Of a stretch of DNA of 29,016 nt, positions 20,661 to 27,909 are shown piece after piece. The notes under the pieces are model-generated. The model was not told the DNA's origin and made no database searches. It saw only the letters and a program-made list of their open reading frames with translations. The stretch is from a virus, in the IMG/VR virus record IMGVR_UViG_3300024262_000186, positions 1 through 29,016 of that record. One strand, 5' to 3'. The translations under genes and the position numbers were made by a program. Every line of letters starts with the position of its first letter. The stretch's first letter is position 1.

Positions 20661-20960
20661 ATGAATCATAGTTCTAGTTTAAGTTTTTATTTAAATGAAT
20701 CCAAATCTAAATATTTCTATATTTGTCATAATAGTTCCGACAAAACAAATATATGTGGTGGTTTTTGTTGGTTGTGGTTCGAATCTAAATCTAGATTAGG
20801 TTATGATTATTTTATATCACAGAATTTTAAATATCAAGGATATATCAATTTCAGAAAAATTAAATTAGAAAAATTAAATTATAATTCACCAAAAAAACAA
20901 ACAACCTTTATATTCAATGTTGTCAAAAAAGTTAAAAATCTTATACTCACACCCAAATAA
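20661..20960 (+). CDS. Hypothetical protein, 99 aa, possibly N-terminally truncated
   Basis: The product is rich in Ser, Tyr and Phe (S-L-S-F-Y-L-N-E-S-K-S-K-Y-F-Y-I-C) with a C-G-G-F-C-W-L-W stretch. The frame stays open 36 bases upstream of the ATG, to a TAA at 20622, and no promoter box precedes it. It starts 42 bases after the right end of the TnpB element. It may be the remaining part of a gene interrupted there. No family recognised. Confidence 0.5.
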   Translation: MNHSSSLSFYLNESKSKYFYICHNSSDKTNICGGFCWLWFESKSRLGYDYFISQNFKYQGYINFRKIKLEKLNYNSPKKQTTFIFNVVKKVKNLILTPK

Positions 20961-20982
20961 TGTAATATGACCTATATTATTT

Positions 20983-20990
20983 TATATATA
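20983..20990 (+). promoter_or_regulatory. TATATA-class upstream box
   Basis: TATATATA within TTTATATATAAAAATAAAA, 16 bases before the ATG at 21007. Near-identical stretches precede the genes at 22566 and 27853 (minus). Confidence 0.5.
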
Positions 20991-21006
20991 AAAATAAAAT
21001 ATTATT

Positions 21007-21954
21007 ATGAAAAAATACAACGAGTATAGAGATAATATAGTAAATTTTTTTCTTAGATTAAGATATAAATGGTTTAGAAAATACGTGAAACCGTTAAAAT
21101 TAGGTACTCCTGAATGGGAAGCTGACTTCACTAATGATAATTTTAGAAGACATGAAGGTGATGATAGAGGTCAGGTTGTTTCATTAAAGGAAAATGTAAA
21201 AATTGTTAATGGAGAATTACATTTATCTGTAACACCATACAATAAAATTTATTCTGGTTGGTGGGGTGAAAAATATTTTAAATGGAGTAGAGGTGGTATA
21301 GATTATGCTAATGTTTTTGAGAGAGTATATGGTACATGGACAACTAAATTAAATATTCCTTACGATTCTTCTCCTGCGTTTTGGTTTATGAGAAAAGAAC
21401 ATTATAATGATATATCATTGTTTAAATATACTATTGATAAAATAGAAGATAATGTTATATATGTAAATGAACCTATATTCGATCCAATATATCATAAAGT
21501 ACTTATAGATAATGGTAAAGTCATAGCAAAAATAAAAGATTATAATTTAGAAGAAAATTCTATAATTCTTGAAGAACCTCTTATTGGTTACAATAAACTT
21601 TTCATTTATTCTAATAAACATCATATTATACCAGAAGTAGATGTGATAGAAGTTATCCACAAAAAAATAAAGCATACTATTCATTATGGATACACACAAG
21701 ATGGGTATCGAAGAGAAGATTTTGGCCCTTATGTTGTAATCCCTGAATTTAGAGAATATGAATTTGGTGTAACTATTTCTGATAAAGGATATAAATTTTA
21801 TACTGATGGTATTTTAACTGGTGTTATAACTATACCAGAGACTATAAGTCCAGAACCATGTTATCCTATATTTAGTATTAAATTACCAGATGAAGCTACA
21901 GATGAATCATTAGAAAGAGTTATGATTGTTAAATATTTGAAATATTATAAATAA
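21007..21954 (+). CDS. GH16-like glycoside hydrolase / jelly-roll protein
   Basis: The order of motifs follows the GH16 (laminarinase/agarase-type) beta-jelly roll: E-W-E-A-D-F near 36, G-E-L-H-L-S-V-T near 69, Y-G-T-W-T-T-K-L-N-I-P near 108, S-P-A-F-W-F-M near 122, then P-E-V-D-V-I-E-V (209-216), which matches the catalytic E-x-D-x-x-E with E210, D212 and E215. F-R-E-Y-E-F-G-V near 248 and Y-K-F-Y-T-D-G near 262 follow. About 80 residues are inserted between the W-F-M strand and the catalytic strand. There is no signal peptide, so it may be a virion-bound polysaccharide depolymerase. Substrate unknown. Confidence 0.7.
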   Translation: MKKYNEYRDNIVNFFLRLRYKWFRKYVKPLKLGTPEWEADFTNDNFRRHEGDDRGQVVSLKENVKIVNGELHLSVTPYNKIYSGWWGEKYFKWSRGGIDYANVFERVYGTWTTKLNIPYDSSPAFWFMRKEHYNDISLFKYTIDKIEDNVIYVNEPIFDPIYHKVLIDNGKVIAKIKDYNLEENSIILEEPLIGYNKLFIYSNKHHIIPEVDVIEVIHKKIKHTIHYGYTQDGYRREDFGPYVVIPEFREYEFGVTISDKGYKFYTDGILTGVITIPETISPEPCYPIFSIKLPDEATDESLERVMIVKYLKYYK

Positions 21955-21979
21955 AGTTGGTGAGCTAAAATATATTCCT

Positions 21980-21987
21980 TATATTTG
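21980..21987 (+). promoter_or_regulatory. Bacteroidota-type -7 promoter box (TATATTTG)
   Basis: TATATTTG ends 7 bases before the ATG at 21995, so the leader is very short or absent. Confidence 0.65.
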
Positions 21988-21994
21988 CAAATAT

Positions 21995-22525
21995 ATGGAA
22001 AATTTAGAAGAATTATATAAATACTTCAATGAACCTATCACAATTTTAATTATTAATAATAATTCTAAAAAAGTATTTGATAGGTTTTTTAATATTGTAT
22101 ATAATAAAATTGATACAAAAAAAATAAACATAAAAAGTCGTAAAGGTTTATTTAATAAAATAATCACAACTAAAAATAAACTTATAAGGATAGATTTTGA
22201 TTTTAATTCGATTCAATTTAGTAGTTCAAAATCTAGAATGCGTGAAGATATATCTGATATTATAAATTCATTAATAGAAAATAATTCTAGATTATTATGT
22301 AGAACAGATAATTATTTAAATAAAAATATTGATATACAAAATATACATCGTTATTATTTAATTGATAAATTTGAAATGGTTATATTAATAGATAAAGAAG
22401 AAGTTAAATTGATTAAACACCAAACTAAAAGTTTTATATATTATAATGATCAAGATAAAACATTTAATATTACTAAATTGATTAGAAGTACTAAAATTAA
22501 AAATTTATCAAAATTGTTTAAATAA
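21995..22525 (+). CDS. Hypothetical protein, 176 aa
   Basis: No family recognised. It begins with an acidic helix (M-E-N-L-E-E-L-Y-K-Y-F) and a hydrophobic strand (I-T-I-L-I-I-N-N-N). A basic region follows (K-K-I-N-I-K-S-R-K-G-L-F-N-K) and ends in another Lys-rich helix. There are no membrane segments or metal motifs. Confidence 0.6.
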   Translation: MENLEELYKYFNEPITILIINNNSKKVFDRFFNIVYNKIDTKKINIKSRKGLFNKIITTKNKLIRIDFDFNSIQFSSSKSRMREDISDIINSLIENNSRLLCRTDNYLNKNIDIQNIHRYYLIDKFEMVILIDKEEVKLIKHQTKSFIYYNDQDKTFNITKLIRSTKIKNLSKLFK

Positions 22526-22544
22526 TGTGAGACCCATGCTTAAT

Positions 22545-22553
22545 AATATATAA
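22545..22553 (+). promoter_or_regulatory. TATATA-class upstream box
   Basis: AATATATAA, 12 bases before the ATG at 22566, followed by AAATAAAA as before 21007. Confidence 0.45.
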
Positions 22554-22565
22554 AAATAAAAAAGT

Positions 22566-22772
22566 ATGTTAAAATATAATATAATTGTTTATATCAAAGA
22601 TGAAGAAGGTGACTTAGAAGTAATTTTACCTGTTGAATATGAAAATGAATATAATTTACGAAGAGATGTCACTAACATAGGAGTTAATGGGGTCTTACAA
22701 AAAATGACAGATATGTATTTATATTATCCACCTCATAAAATAAAACGTATTGAAGTTAAAGAGCTTAAATAA
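22566..22772 (+). CDS. Hypothetical protein, 68 aa
   Basis: Strand-rich and acidic (I-I-V-Y-I-K-D-E-E-G-D-L-E-V-I-L-P-V-E-Y) with a short C-terminal helix. No family recognised. Its end overlaps the convergent gene at 22765 by 8 bases. Confidence 0.55.
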   Translation: MLKYNIIVYIKDEEGDLEVILPVEYENEYNLRRDVTNIGVNGVLQKMTDMYLYYPPHKIKRIEVKELK

Positions 22773-22995
22773 TAGTTTCTGTTATTAGTTCTACTTTTGC
22801 TTCTAATTCATTTTTTATTTTAGTAATATTTAATTGATAATAATAAAGATTTTCTTTTATATAATAATCTTTATTGTCTTTATCAATTTTTATAAGTTTT
22901 AAAATATCTTTTTTTAAAAAGATATAAACACTCAATAAATCTAATAGTTTATCAATATCCATTTTTCTTAATTCTTTATAAAAATATACTTTCAT
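22765..22995 (-). CDS. Hypothetical helical protein, 76 aa
   Basis: Leu, Ile and Lys-rich, predicted mostly helical (M-D-I-D-K-L-L-D-L-L-S-V-Y-I-F-L-K-K-D-I-L). A TATATAATATAAAA stretch lies upstream on the minus strand. It is convergent with and slightly overlaps its left neighbour. No family recognised. Confidence 0.5.
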   Translation of the reverse strand: MKVYFYKELRKMDIDKLLDLLSVYIFLKKDILKLIKIDKDNKDYYIKENLYYYQLNITKIKNELEAKVELITETII

Positions 22996-23041
22996 TTATT
23001 TTATTTTATTTTATATTATATAGTAATTTAATAAACTTTTA

Positions 23042-23049
23042 TATCTTTG
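23042..23049 (+). promoter_or_regulatory. Bacteroidota-type -7 promoter box (TATCTTTG)
   Basis: TATCTTTG, 28 bases before the ATG at 23078. Confidence 0.6.
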
Positions 23050-23077
23050 TATTCTATATCAAAAAAAACATAAATTA

Positions 23078-23293
23078 ATGAAAGAATATAGTATTACAAT
23101 AACAATAAAAGTTGAGGCAGAAGAAGCAGATTTTGATAAAATTGAAATATTTTCAGAGAAGTTATCTGAAAAAATAATGGATGATTTAAATCATCGTGAC
23201 ATTGAAATTGTTGATATTATTGTCGATAGTATAGATGATTTTAATGATTATGATATTGATATGGGTGAAGAATTTTCAGATTATGATGAATAA
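23078..23293 (+). CDS. Small acidic protein, 71 aa
   Basis: A strand (Y-S-I-T-I-T-I-K-V-E-A-E) is followed by a helix and an acidic tail (D-S-I-D-D-F-N-D-Y-D-I-D-M-G-E-E-F). The beta-alpha-beta pattern suggests a small ferredoxin-like fold. No family recognised. It precedes the RNA ligase gene but each has its own promoter. Confidence 0.6.
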   Translation: MKEYSITITIKVEAEEADFDKIEIFSEKLSEKIMDDLNHRDIEIVDIIVDSIDDFNDYDIDMGEEFSDYDE

Positions 23294-23328
23294 TACTTAA
23301 AATAATTTTTTTAATTGAAAAATATTAT

Positions 23329-23336
23329 TATCTTTG
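23329..23336 (+). promoter_or_regulatory. Bacteroidota-type -7 promoter box, leaderless spacing
   Basis: TATCTTTG followed by TTGT and ATG at 23341, the fifth case with a 4-base gap. Confidence 0.7.
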
Positions 23337-23340
23337 TTGT

Positions 23341-24351
23341 ATGGAAAGAAAATTAGTAAGTATAGAAACTATATTAGATATTCAACCTATTAAAGGTGCG
23401 GATAGAATTGAGGTTGCTAGGGTTAAAAATTGGAAAGTTGTAGTAGGAAAAAATGAGTATAAAATAGGGGACGAAGTTGTTTATTTTGAAATTGATTCAT
23501 TTTTACCTATTAAAGAAGAATTTGAATTTTTGAGAAAATCATGTTATAAAAAAATGGGTGATGATATTGAAGGATTCAGATTAAAAACTATTCGATTAAG
23601 AAATCAAATTTCACAAGGTCTAATTATGCCTACTAGTATCTTACCATCAAATAAATTCAAAATTGGTGATGATGTCGCAAATACACTTGGGGTTATAAAA
23701 TATGACCCACCTCTACCAAAAGAATTAGAAGGCGAAGCAGTAGGATATTATCCTTCTTTTATTCAAAAAACAGATGAAGAAAGAATTCAAAATTTGACTT
23801 CAGAGTATGATGAATATAAGAAAATTAAATTCTTTGCTTCTGAAAAAATGGATGGTACATCATCTACGTTTTTCTTAAATAACAATGAGTTTGGTGTTTG
23901 TTCAAGAAATGTACAATTAATATTTAATCCAGAAAATATTTTTGGTAGAATATCAATTAAATACAATATTGAAGAAAAATTAAGGAAACTTAATAAAAAC
24001 TTAGCTATTCAAGGAGAAATTATAGGTGAAACAATTAAAGGAAATAAATATAATATTAAAGGACAAAAATTATTAGTGTATAATATTTTTGATATCGATA
24101 AATATGAATATTTATCAAAAAGTGAAATGCTACAAATATGCGAAGAACTTGACCTTGAAAATGTACCTACCATTTATTCTAATTTTGTTCTACCCGAAAC
24201 AATAGAAGAATTGTTAAAACTCGCTTATGGAAAATCAAAACTGAATAATGAAATTATACGTGAAGGTTTAGTTTGGGTTTCAGAAGATTGTGAGATCAGG
24301 ATATCATTTAAAACGATTTCTGATGAATTTTTATTGAAATATGGTGAATAA
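23341..24351 (+). CDS. RNA ligase, Rnl5 (DRB0094) type
   Basis: The N-terminal 110 residues form an OB-like domain (I-Q-P-I-K-G-A-D-R-I-E-V-A, K-V-V-V-G-K-N-E-Y-K-I-G-D-E-V-V-Y-F), the layout of Deinococcus DRB0094. The ligase domain has the nucleotidyl motif E-K-M-D-G-T-S with K169 as AMP acceptor. F-G-V-C-S-R-N (motif Ia), A-I-Q-G-E-I-I-G-E (III), Y-N-I-F-D-I-D (IIIa), E-G-L-V-W-V-S (IV) and R-I-S-F-K-T-I-S (V) follow. It joins RNA ends using ATP. A likely use is repair of tRNAs cut by host anticodon nucleases, consistent with the CCA enzyme in the window. Confidence 0.85.
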   Translation: MERKLVSIETILDIQPIKGADRIEVARVKNWKVVVGKNEYKIGDEVVYFEIDSFLPIKEEFEFLRKSCYKKMGDDIEGFRLKTIRLRNQISQGLIMPTSILPSNKFKIGDDVANTLGVIKYDPPLPKELEGEAVGYYPSFIQKTDEERIQNLTSEYDEYKKIKFFASEKMDGTSSTFFLNNNEFGVCSRNVQLIFNPENIFGRISIKYNIEEKLRKLNKNLAIQGEIIGETIKGNKYNIKGQKLLVYNIFDIDKYEYLSKSEMLQICEELDLENVPTIYSNFVLPETIEELLKLAYGKSKLNNEIIREGLVWVSEDCEIRISFKTISDEFLLKYGE

Positions 24352-24381
24352 TTAAATATAATAAAATAATTTTAAATTAAA

Positions 24382-24705
24382 ATGAGTATGAATATTAGTG
24401 ATGTATTAAATGGGACTGTTAAAAACATGTCTGTTGAAGAACAAAAAGATGTATTGGGGGAAATGAAAAATAGTAATATTTTTGATTTATCTGAAACTGA
24501 GAGAAAAAATCTAGTCAATTTTTTATGTGAAAATACAGACAAAGAAATAGCTGTAGATTATTTATTCCATGTGTTAGATAATGAAATATCTTATCCTATT
24601 GATGATGATAAAGTTAAACTTTTATTTTCTGATAAAAGGATGATGGAAATGAAAGATCTGATGATGGAAGATCTCCAATCAGATGATTCTGATAAAGAAG
24701 TATAA
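24382..24705 (+). CDS. Hypothetical acidic helical protein, 107 aa
   Basis: It is helical, acidic and Met-rich (I-S-D-V-L-N-G-T-V-K-N-M-S-V-E-E-Q-K-D-V-L near the start, M-M-E-M-K-D-L-M-M-E-D-L near the end). No cysteines or membrane segments. It is followed by a terminator, so it closes the RNA ligase operon. No family recognised. Confidence 0.6.
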   Translation: MSMNISDVLNGTVKNMSVEEQKDVLGEMKNSNIFDLSETERKNLVNFLCENTDKEIAVDYLFHVLDNEISYPIDDDKVKLLFSDKRMMEMKDLMMEDLQSDDSDKEV

Positions 24706-24731
24706 GTAACTGGTTAATAGTGACTTGTAGC

Positions 24732-24775
24732 GGAAAAGGTGTAAATATGTTAAATATTGCACTTTTTCCTTTTTT
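24732..24775 (+). terminator. Intrinsic terminator
   Basis: GGAAAAGGTGTAAATA pairs with TATTGCACTTTTTCC with minor mismatches, followed by a T-run. Confidence 0.75.
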
Positions 24776-24810
24776 AAAATTAAATATATACAATAAAAAA
24801 AGATAGTATT

Positions 24811-25245
24811 ATGATTAAAATAAAAACTAGCTTTATAAATTTTTTTAAAGCAATTTGGAAGTATATTGACAAAGATGATATCTTAACAGAAACTGAACAA
24901 TTAGCTTATGATATTTTTAAAATTAATTTAGAAGATGATAAAAATATTCGTTACCTTAGCCCAAATTTTTTAGATAAAAAGTATATATTAACAAAATCGT
25001 ATATTATGGATGATAATGTTGATACTTTTATTGTACTTAATGGTAATAACATAATCATTGTTAATCATCAGTATAAGTATGATATATCAATGCCAACAAA
25101 AACATGCATGAAAATGGCAAATATGTTTGACGATAAAGTTGAAAAAGAGAGAGAAGTAATGGAACAAAAAATTCTTAATAATATTAAAAATAGTTTAGAT
25201 ATTGTTTTAAATAAGTTTAAAGAACAACTATCCATAGATGATTAA
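24811..25245 (+). CDS. Hypothetical protein, 144 aa
   Basis: It starts with a basic amphipathic segment (M-I-K-I-K-T-S-F-I-N-F-F-K-A-I-W-K-Y), continues with an acidic helix and a strand pair (V-D-T-F-I-V-L-N-G-N-N-I-I-I-V-N-H-Q-Y) and ends in a long charged helix. No family recognised. An AATATATAC box lies upstream. Confidence 0.6.
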   Translation: MIKIKTSFINFFKAIWKYIDKDDILTETEQLAYDIFKINLEDDKNIRYLSPNFLDKKYILTKSYIMDDNVDTFIVLNGNNIIIVNHQYKYDISMPTKTCMKMANMFDDKVEKEREVMEQKILNNIKNSLDIVLNKFKEQLSIDD

Positions 25246-25264
25246 TGATTATAAATTGTAATTA

Positions 25265-25744
25265 ATGAAGATAGAGATAGAAAAAATAATAAAATGGCAC
25301 GTTGCCAAAAAAACAAAAAATCTTAGAGCAAAACCCTTATTATCTATAATGGTAGATAAAACGATAACAAGTAAATTTTTACTTGATACATTAGAGGGTA
25401 GAGAACCATTAGGTGATGGCTCTGTTATTTGTATTGGGGATAGTAATGATATATGGCAACAAATGCCAAATAAACTATTACAAAAATATGAGGTAATAGA
25501 AATTGATAATGATGGTTGGATGGTCTGTCAACCAAAACCAGATAATTCTGTTAATTGTTATGAAGTAAATTTAGAAGAAAATGATACTTTTTATATAAAG
25601 GGGTTATGGGGTGAAGAATCAGAAGATGGTTTAATTCAAAGAGGAAAATCAGGAGATTATATCCTTCAAGATAGAATAAACCCAAATGATGTTTGGGTTG
25701 TTGCAAGAAAAATATTTATTAATACATATAATGTGATTAATTAA
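25265..25744 (+). CDS. Hypothetical protein, 159 aa
   Basis: It starts with a basic segment, then shows an alpha/beta pattern with G-D-G-S-V-I-C-I-G-D and D-G-W-M-V-C-Q-P-K-P. The end S-G-D-Y-I-L-Q-D, then D-V-W-V-V-A-R-K-I-F-I-N-T-Y-N, recalls the P-G-D-W-I...I-F-x-x-T-Y layout of a small phage family sometimes called Gp49-like. The similarity is weak and no function follows from it. Confidence 0.6.
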   Translation: MKIEIEKIIKWHVAKKTKNLRAKPLLSIMVDKTITSKFLLDTLEGREPLGDGSVICIGDSNDIWQQMPNKLLQKYEVIEIDNDGWMVCQPKPDNSVNCYEVNLEENDTFYIKGLWGEESEDGLIQRGKSGDYILQDRINPNDVWVVARKIFINTYNVIN

Positions 25745-25755
25745 TAAATTTTTTG

Positions 25756-25763
25756 TATATTTG
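25756..25763 (+). promoter_or_regulatory. Bacteroidota-type -7 promoter box (TATATTTG)
   Basis: TATATTTG, 45 bases before the clpP ATG. Confidence 0.6.
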
Positions 25764-25808
25764 TATTTCAAAGTTAAAATTAATAATAACATTTAAAAAG
25801 TAAAAAGT

Positions 25809-26477
25809 ATGAGTGAATTTAGAAAGTATGCAACAAAACACATGGGTATCAGTTCATTAACATTAGATAGGTTTAGTAATATCCAAGGGAATTATGTGTC
25901 CCCTACAATTATTGAAGAACGACAACTCAATGTCGCACAAATGGATGTTTTTTCAAGGTTAATGATGGATCGTATTATTTTTCTAGGATCTGGTATTGAC
26001 GATAATGTAGCAAACATTATCCAAGCACAATTGTTGTTCCTTGAATCTTCGGATAAAGATAAAGATATTCAAATTTATCTTAATTCCCCAGGAGGCGGGG
26101 TACACGCTGGTCTTGGGATATATGACACCATGCAATATATCAATCCTGATGTCGCAACTATTTGTACTGGTATGGCAGCATCTATGGCTGCTGTTTTATT
26201 ATGTGCTGGAGCAGCAGGTAAAAGGACAGCATTAACTCATTCAAGAGTTATGATTCATCAACCAATGGGTGGAGCATCTGGTCAAGAATCTGATATTGCA
26301 ATTATGGCAAAACAAATATTAACTCTTAAAGATGAATTGTACCAAATTATAGCAACTCATTCAGGGACAGATATCAAGCAAGTTGAAAAGGACAGTGATA
26401 GGGATTATTGGATGAAAGCGTCTGAAGCGAAGGAATATGGGATGATTGATGAAGTTTTAGTTCGTCCTAAAAAATGA
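25809..26477 (+). CDS. clpP: ATP-dependent Clp protease proteolytic subunit
   Basis: A full-length ClpP of 222 residues with intact catalytic triad: S125 in G-M-A-A-S-M-A-A, H150 in M-I-H-Q-P-M-G-G, D199 in S-D-R-D-Y-W-M. The family landmarks I-I-F-L-G (56-60), I-Y-L-N-S-P-G-G (89-96) and Y-G-M-I-D-E-V (210-216) are present. ClpP forms a barrel that degrades proteins fed by a Clp ATPase. No such ATPase is visible here, so it may pair with a host ClpX or ClpA or act in head maturation. It overlaps the next gene by 4 bases. Confidence 0.95.
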   Translation: MSEFRKYATKHMGISSLTLDRFSNIQGNYVSPTIIEERQLNVAQMDVFSRLMMDRIIFLGSGIDDNVANIIQAQLLFLESSDKDKDIQIYLNSPGGGVHAGLGIYDTMQYINPDVATICTGMAASMAAVLLCAGAAGKRTALTHSRVMIHQPMGGASGQESDIAIMAKQILTLKDELYQIIATHSGTDIKQVEKDSDRDYWMKASEAKEYGMIDEVLVRPKK

Positions 26478-26968
26478 AAAATGAACTTGAAAACTACTTA
26501 GTTGAGAAATATCCAAAAATATTTGTTGATTGTAATAAAGGACCAAAAGAATCATTAATGTGTTTTGGTTTTGAACATGATGATGGGTGGTTTTGGATAT
26601 TAGATCAACTTTGTGAATCTATGCAAAATTATATTGATAGTAATAACAAATATTCATTACTTGATACACAAATAGAACAAGTTATTGCAATTCAAGTTAA
26701 AGAAAAATTTGGAACGTTAAATTTTTATTATACTGGTGGAGATGATATCATTTATGGTATGGTTAGTTTTGCTGAAAACTTATCAAATGTGATATGTGAA
26801 GTATGTGGAACAAAACGTAAGGTTGGAAAGACGAGTGGTTGGGTTGTGACATGTTGTGAAAAATGTCACGGTAAAAATAAAAGGTTATCTAATTTACAAT
26901 GGAAAGAAAACGAAGGTATACCTTTAATGTTATTAAGAAAAATAAAGTTAAATAATTTAAAAAATTAA
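26474..26968 (+). CDS. Conserved phage protein with C-terminal zinc finger, 164 aa
   Basis: The order G-W-F-W-I-L-D-Q-L-C, V-I-A-I-Q-V-K-E-K-F-G-T-L-N-F-Y-Y-T-G-G, then I-C-E-V-C-G-T, followed by C-C-E-K-C-H, recalls a protein seen in many phages and prophages. Four cysteines probably bind zinc. Its biochemical function is not known to me. It overlaps clpP by 4 bases (ATGA), so the two are probably co-translated. Confidence 0.7.
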   Translation: MKNELENYLVEKYPKIFVDCNKGPKESLMCFGFEHDDGWFWILDQLCESMQNYIDSNNKYSLLDTQIEQVIAIQVKEKFGTLNFYYTGGDDIIYGMVSFAENLSNVICEVCGTKRKVGKTSGWVVTCCEKCHGKNKRLSNLQWKENEGIPLMLLRKIKLNNLKN

Positions 26969-26974
26969 AAAATT

Positions 26975-27148
26975 ATGCCACTAGGAAAAAGTACACAAAG
27001 TAAAGTTGATGCTGAATACAAAAAATTCGAAAAAGAATTAATGGAAAAAGCTAGACTTCGTGAATTGGAAAAGAAAGAAAAAGTCGAACCTAAACCACCA
27101 TCTGATAGGGAAATTCATATTAGTGGTGAAAGCCGAAAAAAACAATAA
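26975..27148 (+). CDS. Small charged coiled-coil protein, 57 aa
   Basis: Starts M-P-L-G-K-S-T-Q-S-K. Residues about 10-38 form a highly charged helix (E-Y-K-K-F-E-K-E-L-M-E-K-A-R-L-R-E-L-E), ending in a Pro-rich, polar tail. It is last in the clpP operon. No family recognised. Confidence 0.55.
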   Translation: MPLGKSTQSKVDAEYKKFEKELMEKARLRELEKKEKVEPKPPSDREIHISGESRKKQ

Positions 27149-27178
27149 AAAAAGCCATCTTAGGATGGCTTTTTTTTA
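27149..27178. terminator. Bidirectional intrinsic terminator
   Basis: AAAAAGCCATC pairs with GATGGCTTTTT around TTAG, with A-runs and T-runs on either side. It is shared by the clpP operon and the convergent papain-like gene. Confidence 0.9.
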
Positions 27179-27853
27179 TTTCTCTATTTCTACTGCTAAA
27201 CAAGCTTCACCGTATTGTGAAATTAATTTAGTCATATCATCAAATGAGATATAAGCAAATCCTTTTTTGCCCCATTCTCTACCCCAACTATTTTTAATTC
27301 TTATTAATTTTTTCTTAATATTAATACCATCTAATAAATATGCATGTCCACCCAAGTTTTCACCAGTAGCAGTTATAATACCTTTTTCATTAGGAAAGAA
27401 CATATCATGAGTCCATACAGTACCAACCACTAATGGACCAGCAGTTAAAAGTGCTGTTTTAATAGTATCTATATCCCACGCCCAATTATAAGAAGAAATA
27501 TAACCTTCTCTTTTTAATATCTTTGCTCCTGCTCTAACAGATGTCCCATTATATTCTTCACCTTCCCAATCATCATTCTTTTGAGCTTCATTATATAAAT
27601 ATGTAGTGTCAATTGATGATTTCGTACCTTTTCTTTTTGCTCCTTGTGTTAATGGTCCTTCTGCTAACCAATGTGCCCAAGAATATGCAACACATTGTGA
27701 TGTTCTTCCTTGATTACCCCACCAACCACTTGACCACCAATATTTATAATTTATATTGGGTGCTTCTATTGGTAATGCGCTTCTTAATTGGAATTGTTTA
27801 TCTCTTTCATCTGGAACATAAACTCTACCCAATTTTGATTTTAATTCATCCAT
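27176..27853 (-). CDS. Papain-like (C1A) cysteine protease
   Basis: The catalytic set is complete and in family order: Q48 of the oxyanion hole in W-G-N-Q-G-R, C54 in T-S-Q-C-V-A-Y-S-W-A, H170 in G-G-H-A-Y-L-L-D-G and N188 in I-K-N-S-W-G-R-E-W-G. It lacks a signal peptide and a long propeptide (225 residues in all), so it is cytoplasmic or virion-borne. Such enzymes cleave proteins; phage use could be attack on host proteins, head maturation or inactivation of a defence. A TTAATATATAAAA box lies 11 bases upstream. Confidence 0.85.
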   Translation of the reverse strand: MDELKSKLGRVYVPDERDKQFQLRSALPIEAPNINYKYWWSSGWWGNQGRTSQCVAYSWAHWLAEGPLTQGAKRKGTKSSIDTTYLYNEAQKNDDWEGEEYNGTSVRAGAKILKREGYISSYNWAWDIDTIKTALLTAGPLVVGTVWTHDMFFPNEKGIITATGENLGGHAYLLDGINIKKKLIRIKNSWGREWGKKGFAYISFDDMTKLISQYGEACLAVEIEK

Positions 27854-27909
27854 ATTTTTTATTTTTATATATTAATATTTTTAATTAAATTAAATATATA
27901 TATAATATT

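Noticed and set aside
27613-27888. 91-codon plus-strand frame
   Set aside because: It is antisense to the papain-like protease, whose motifs are intact.
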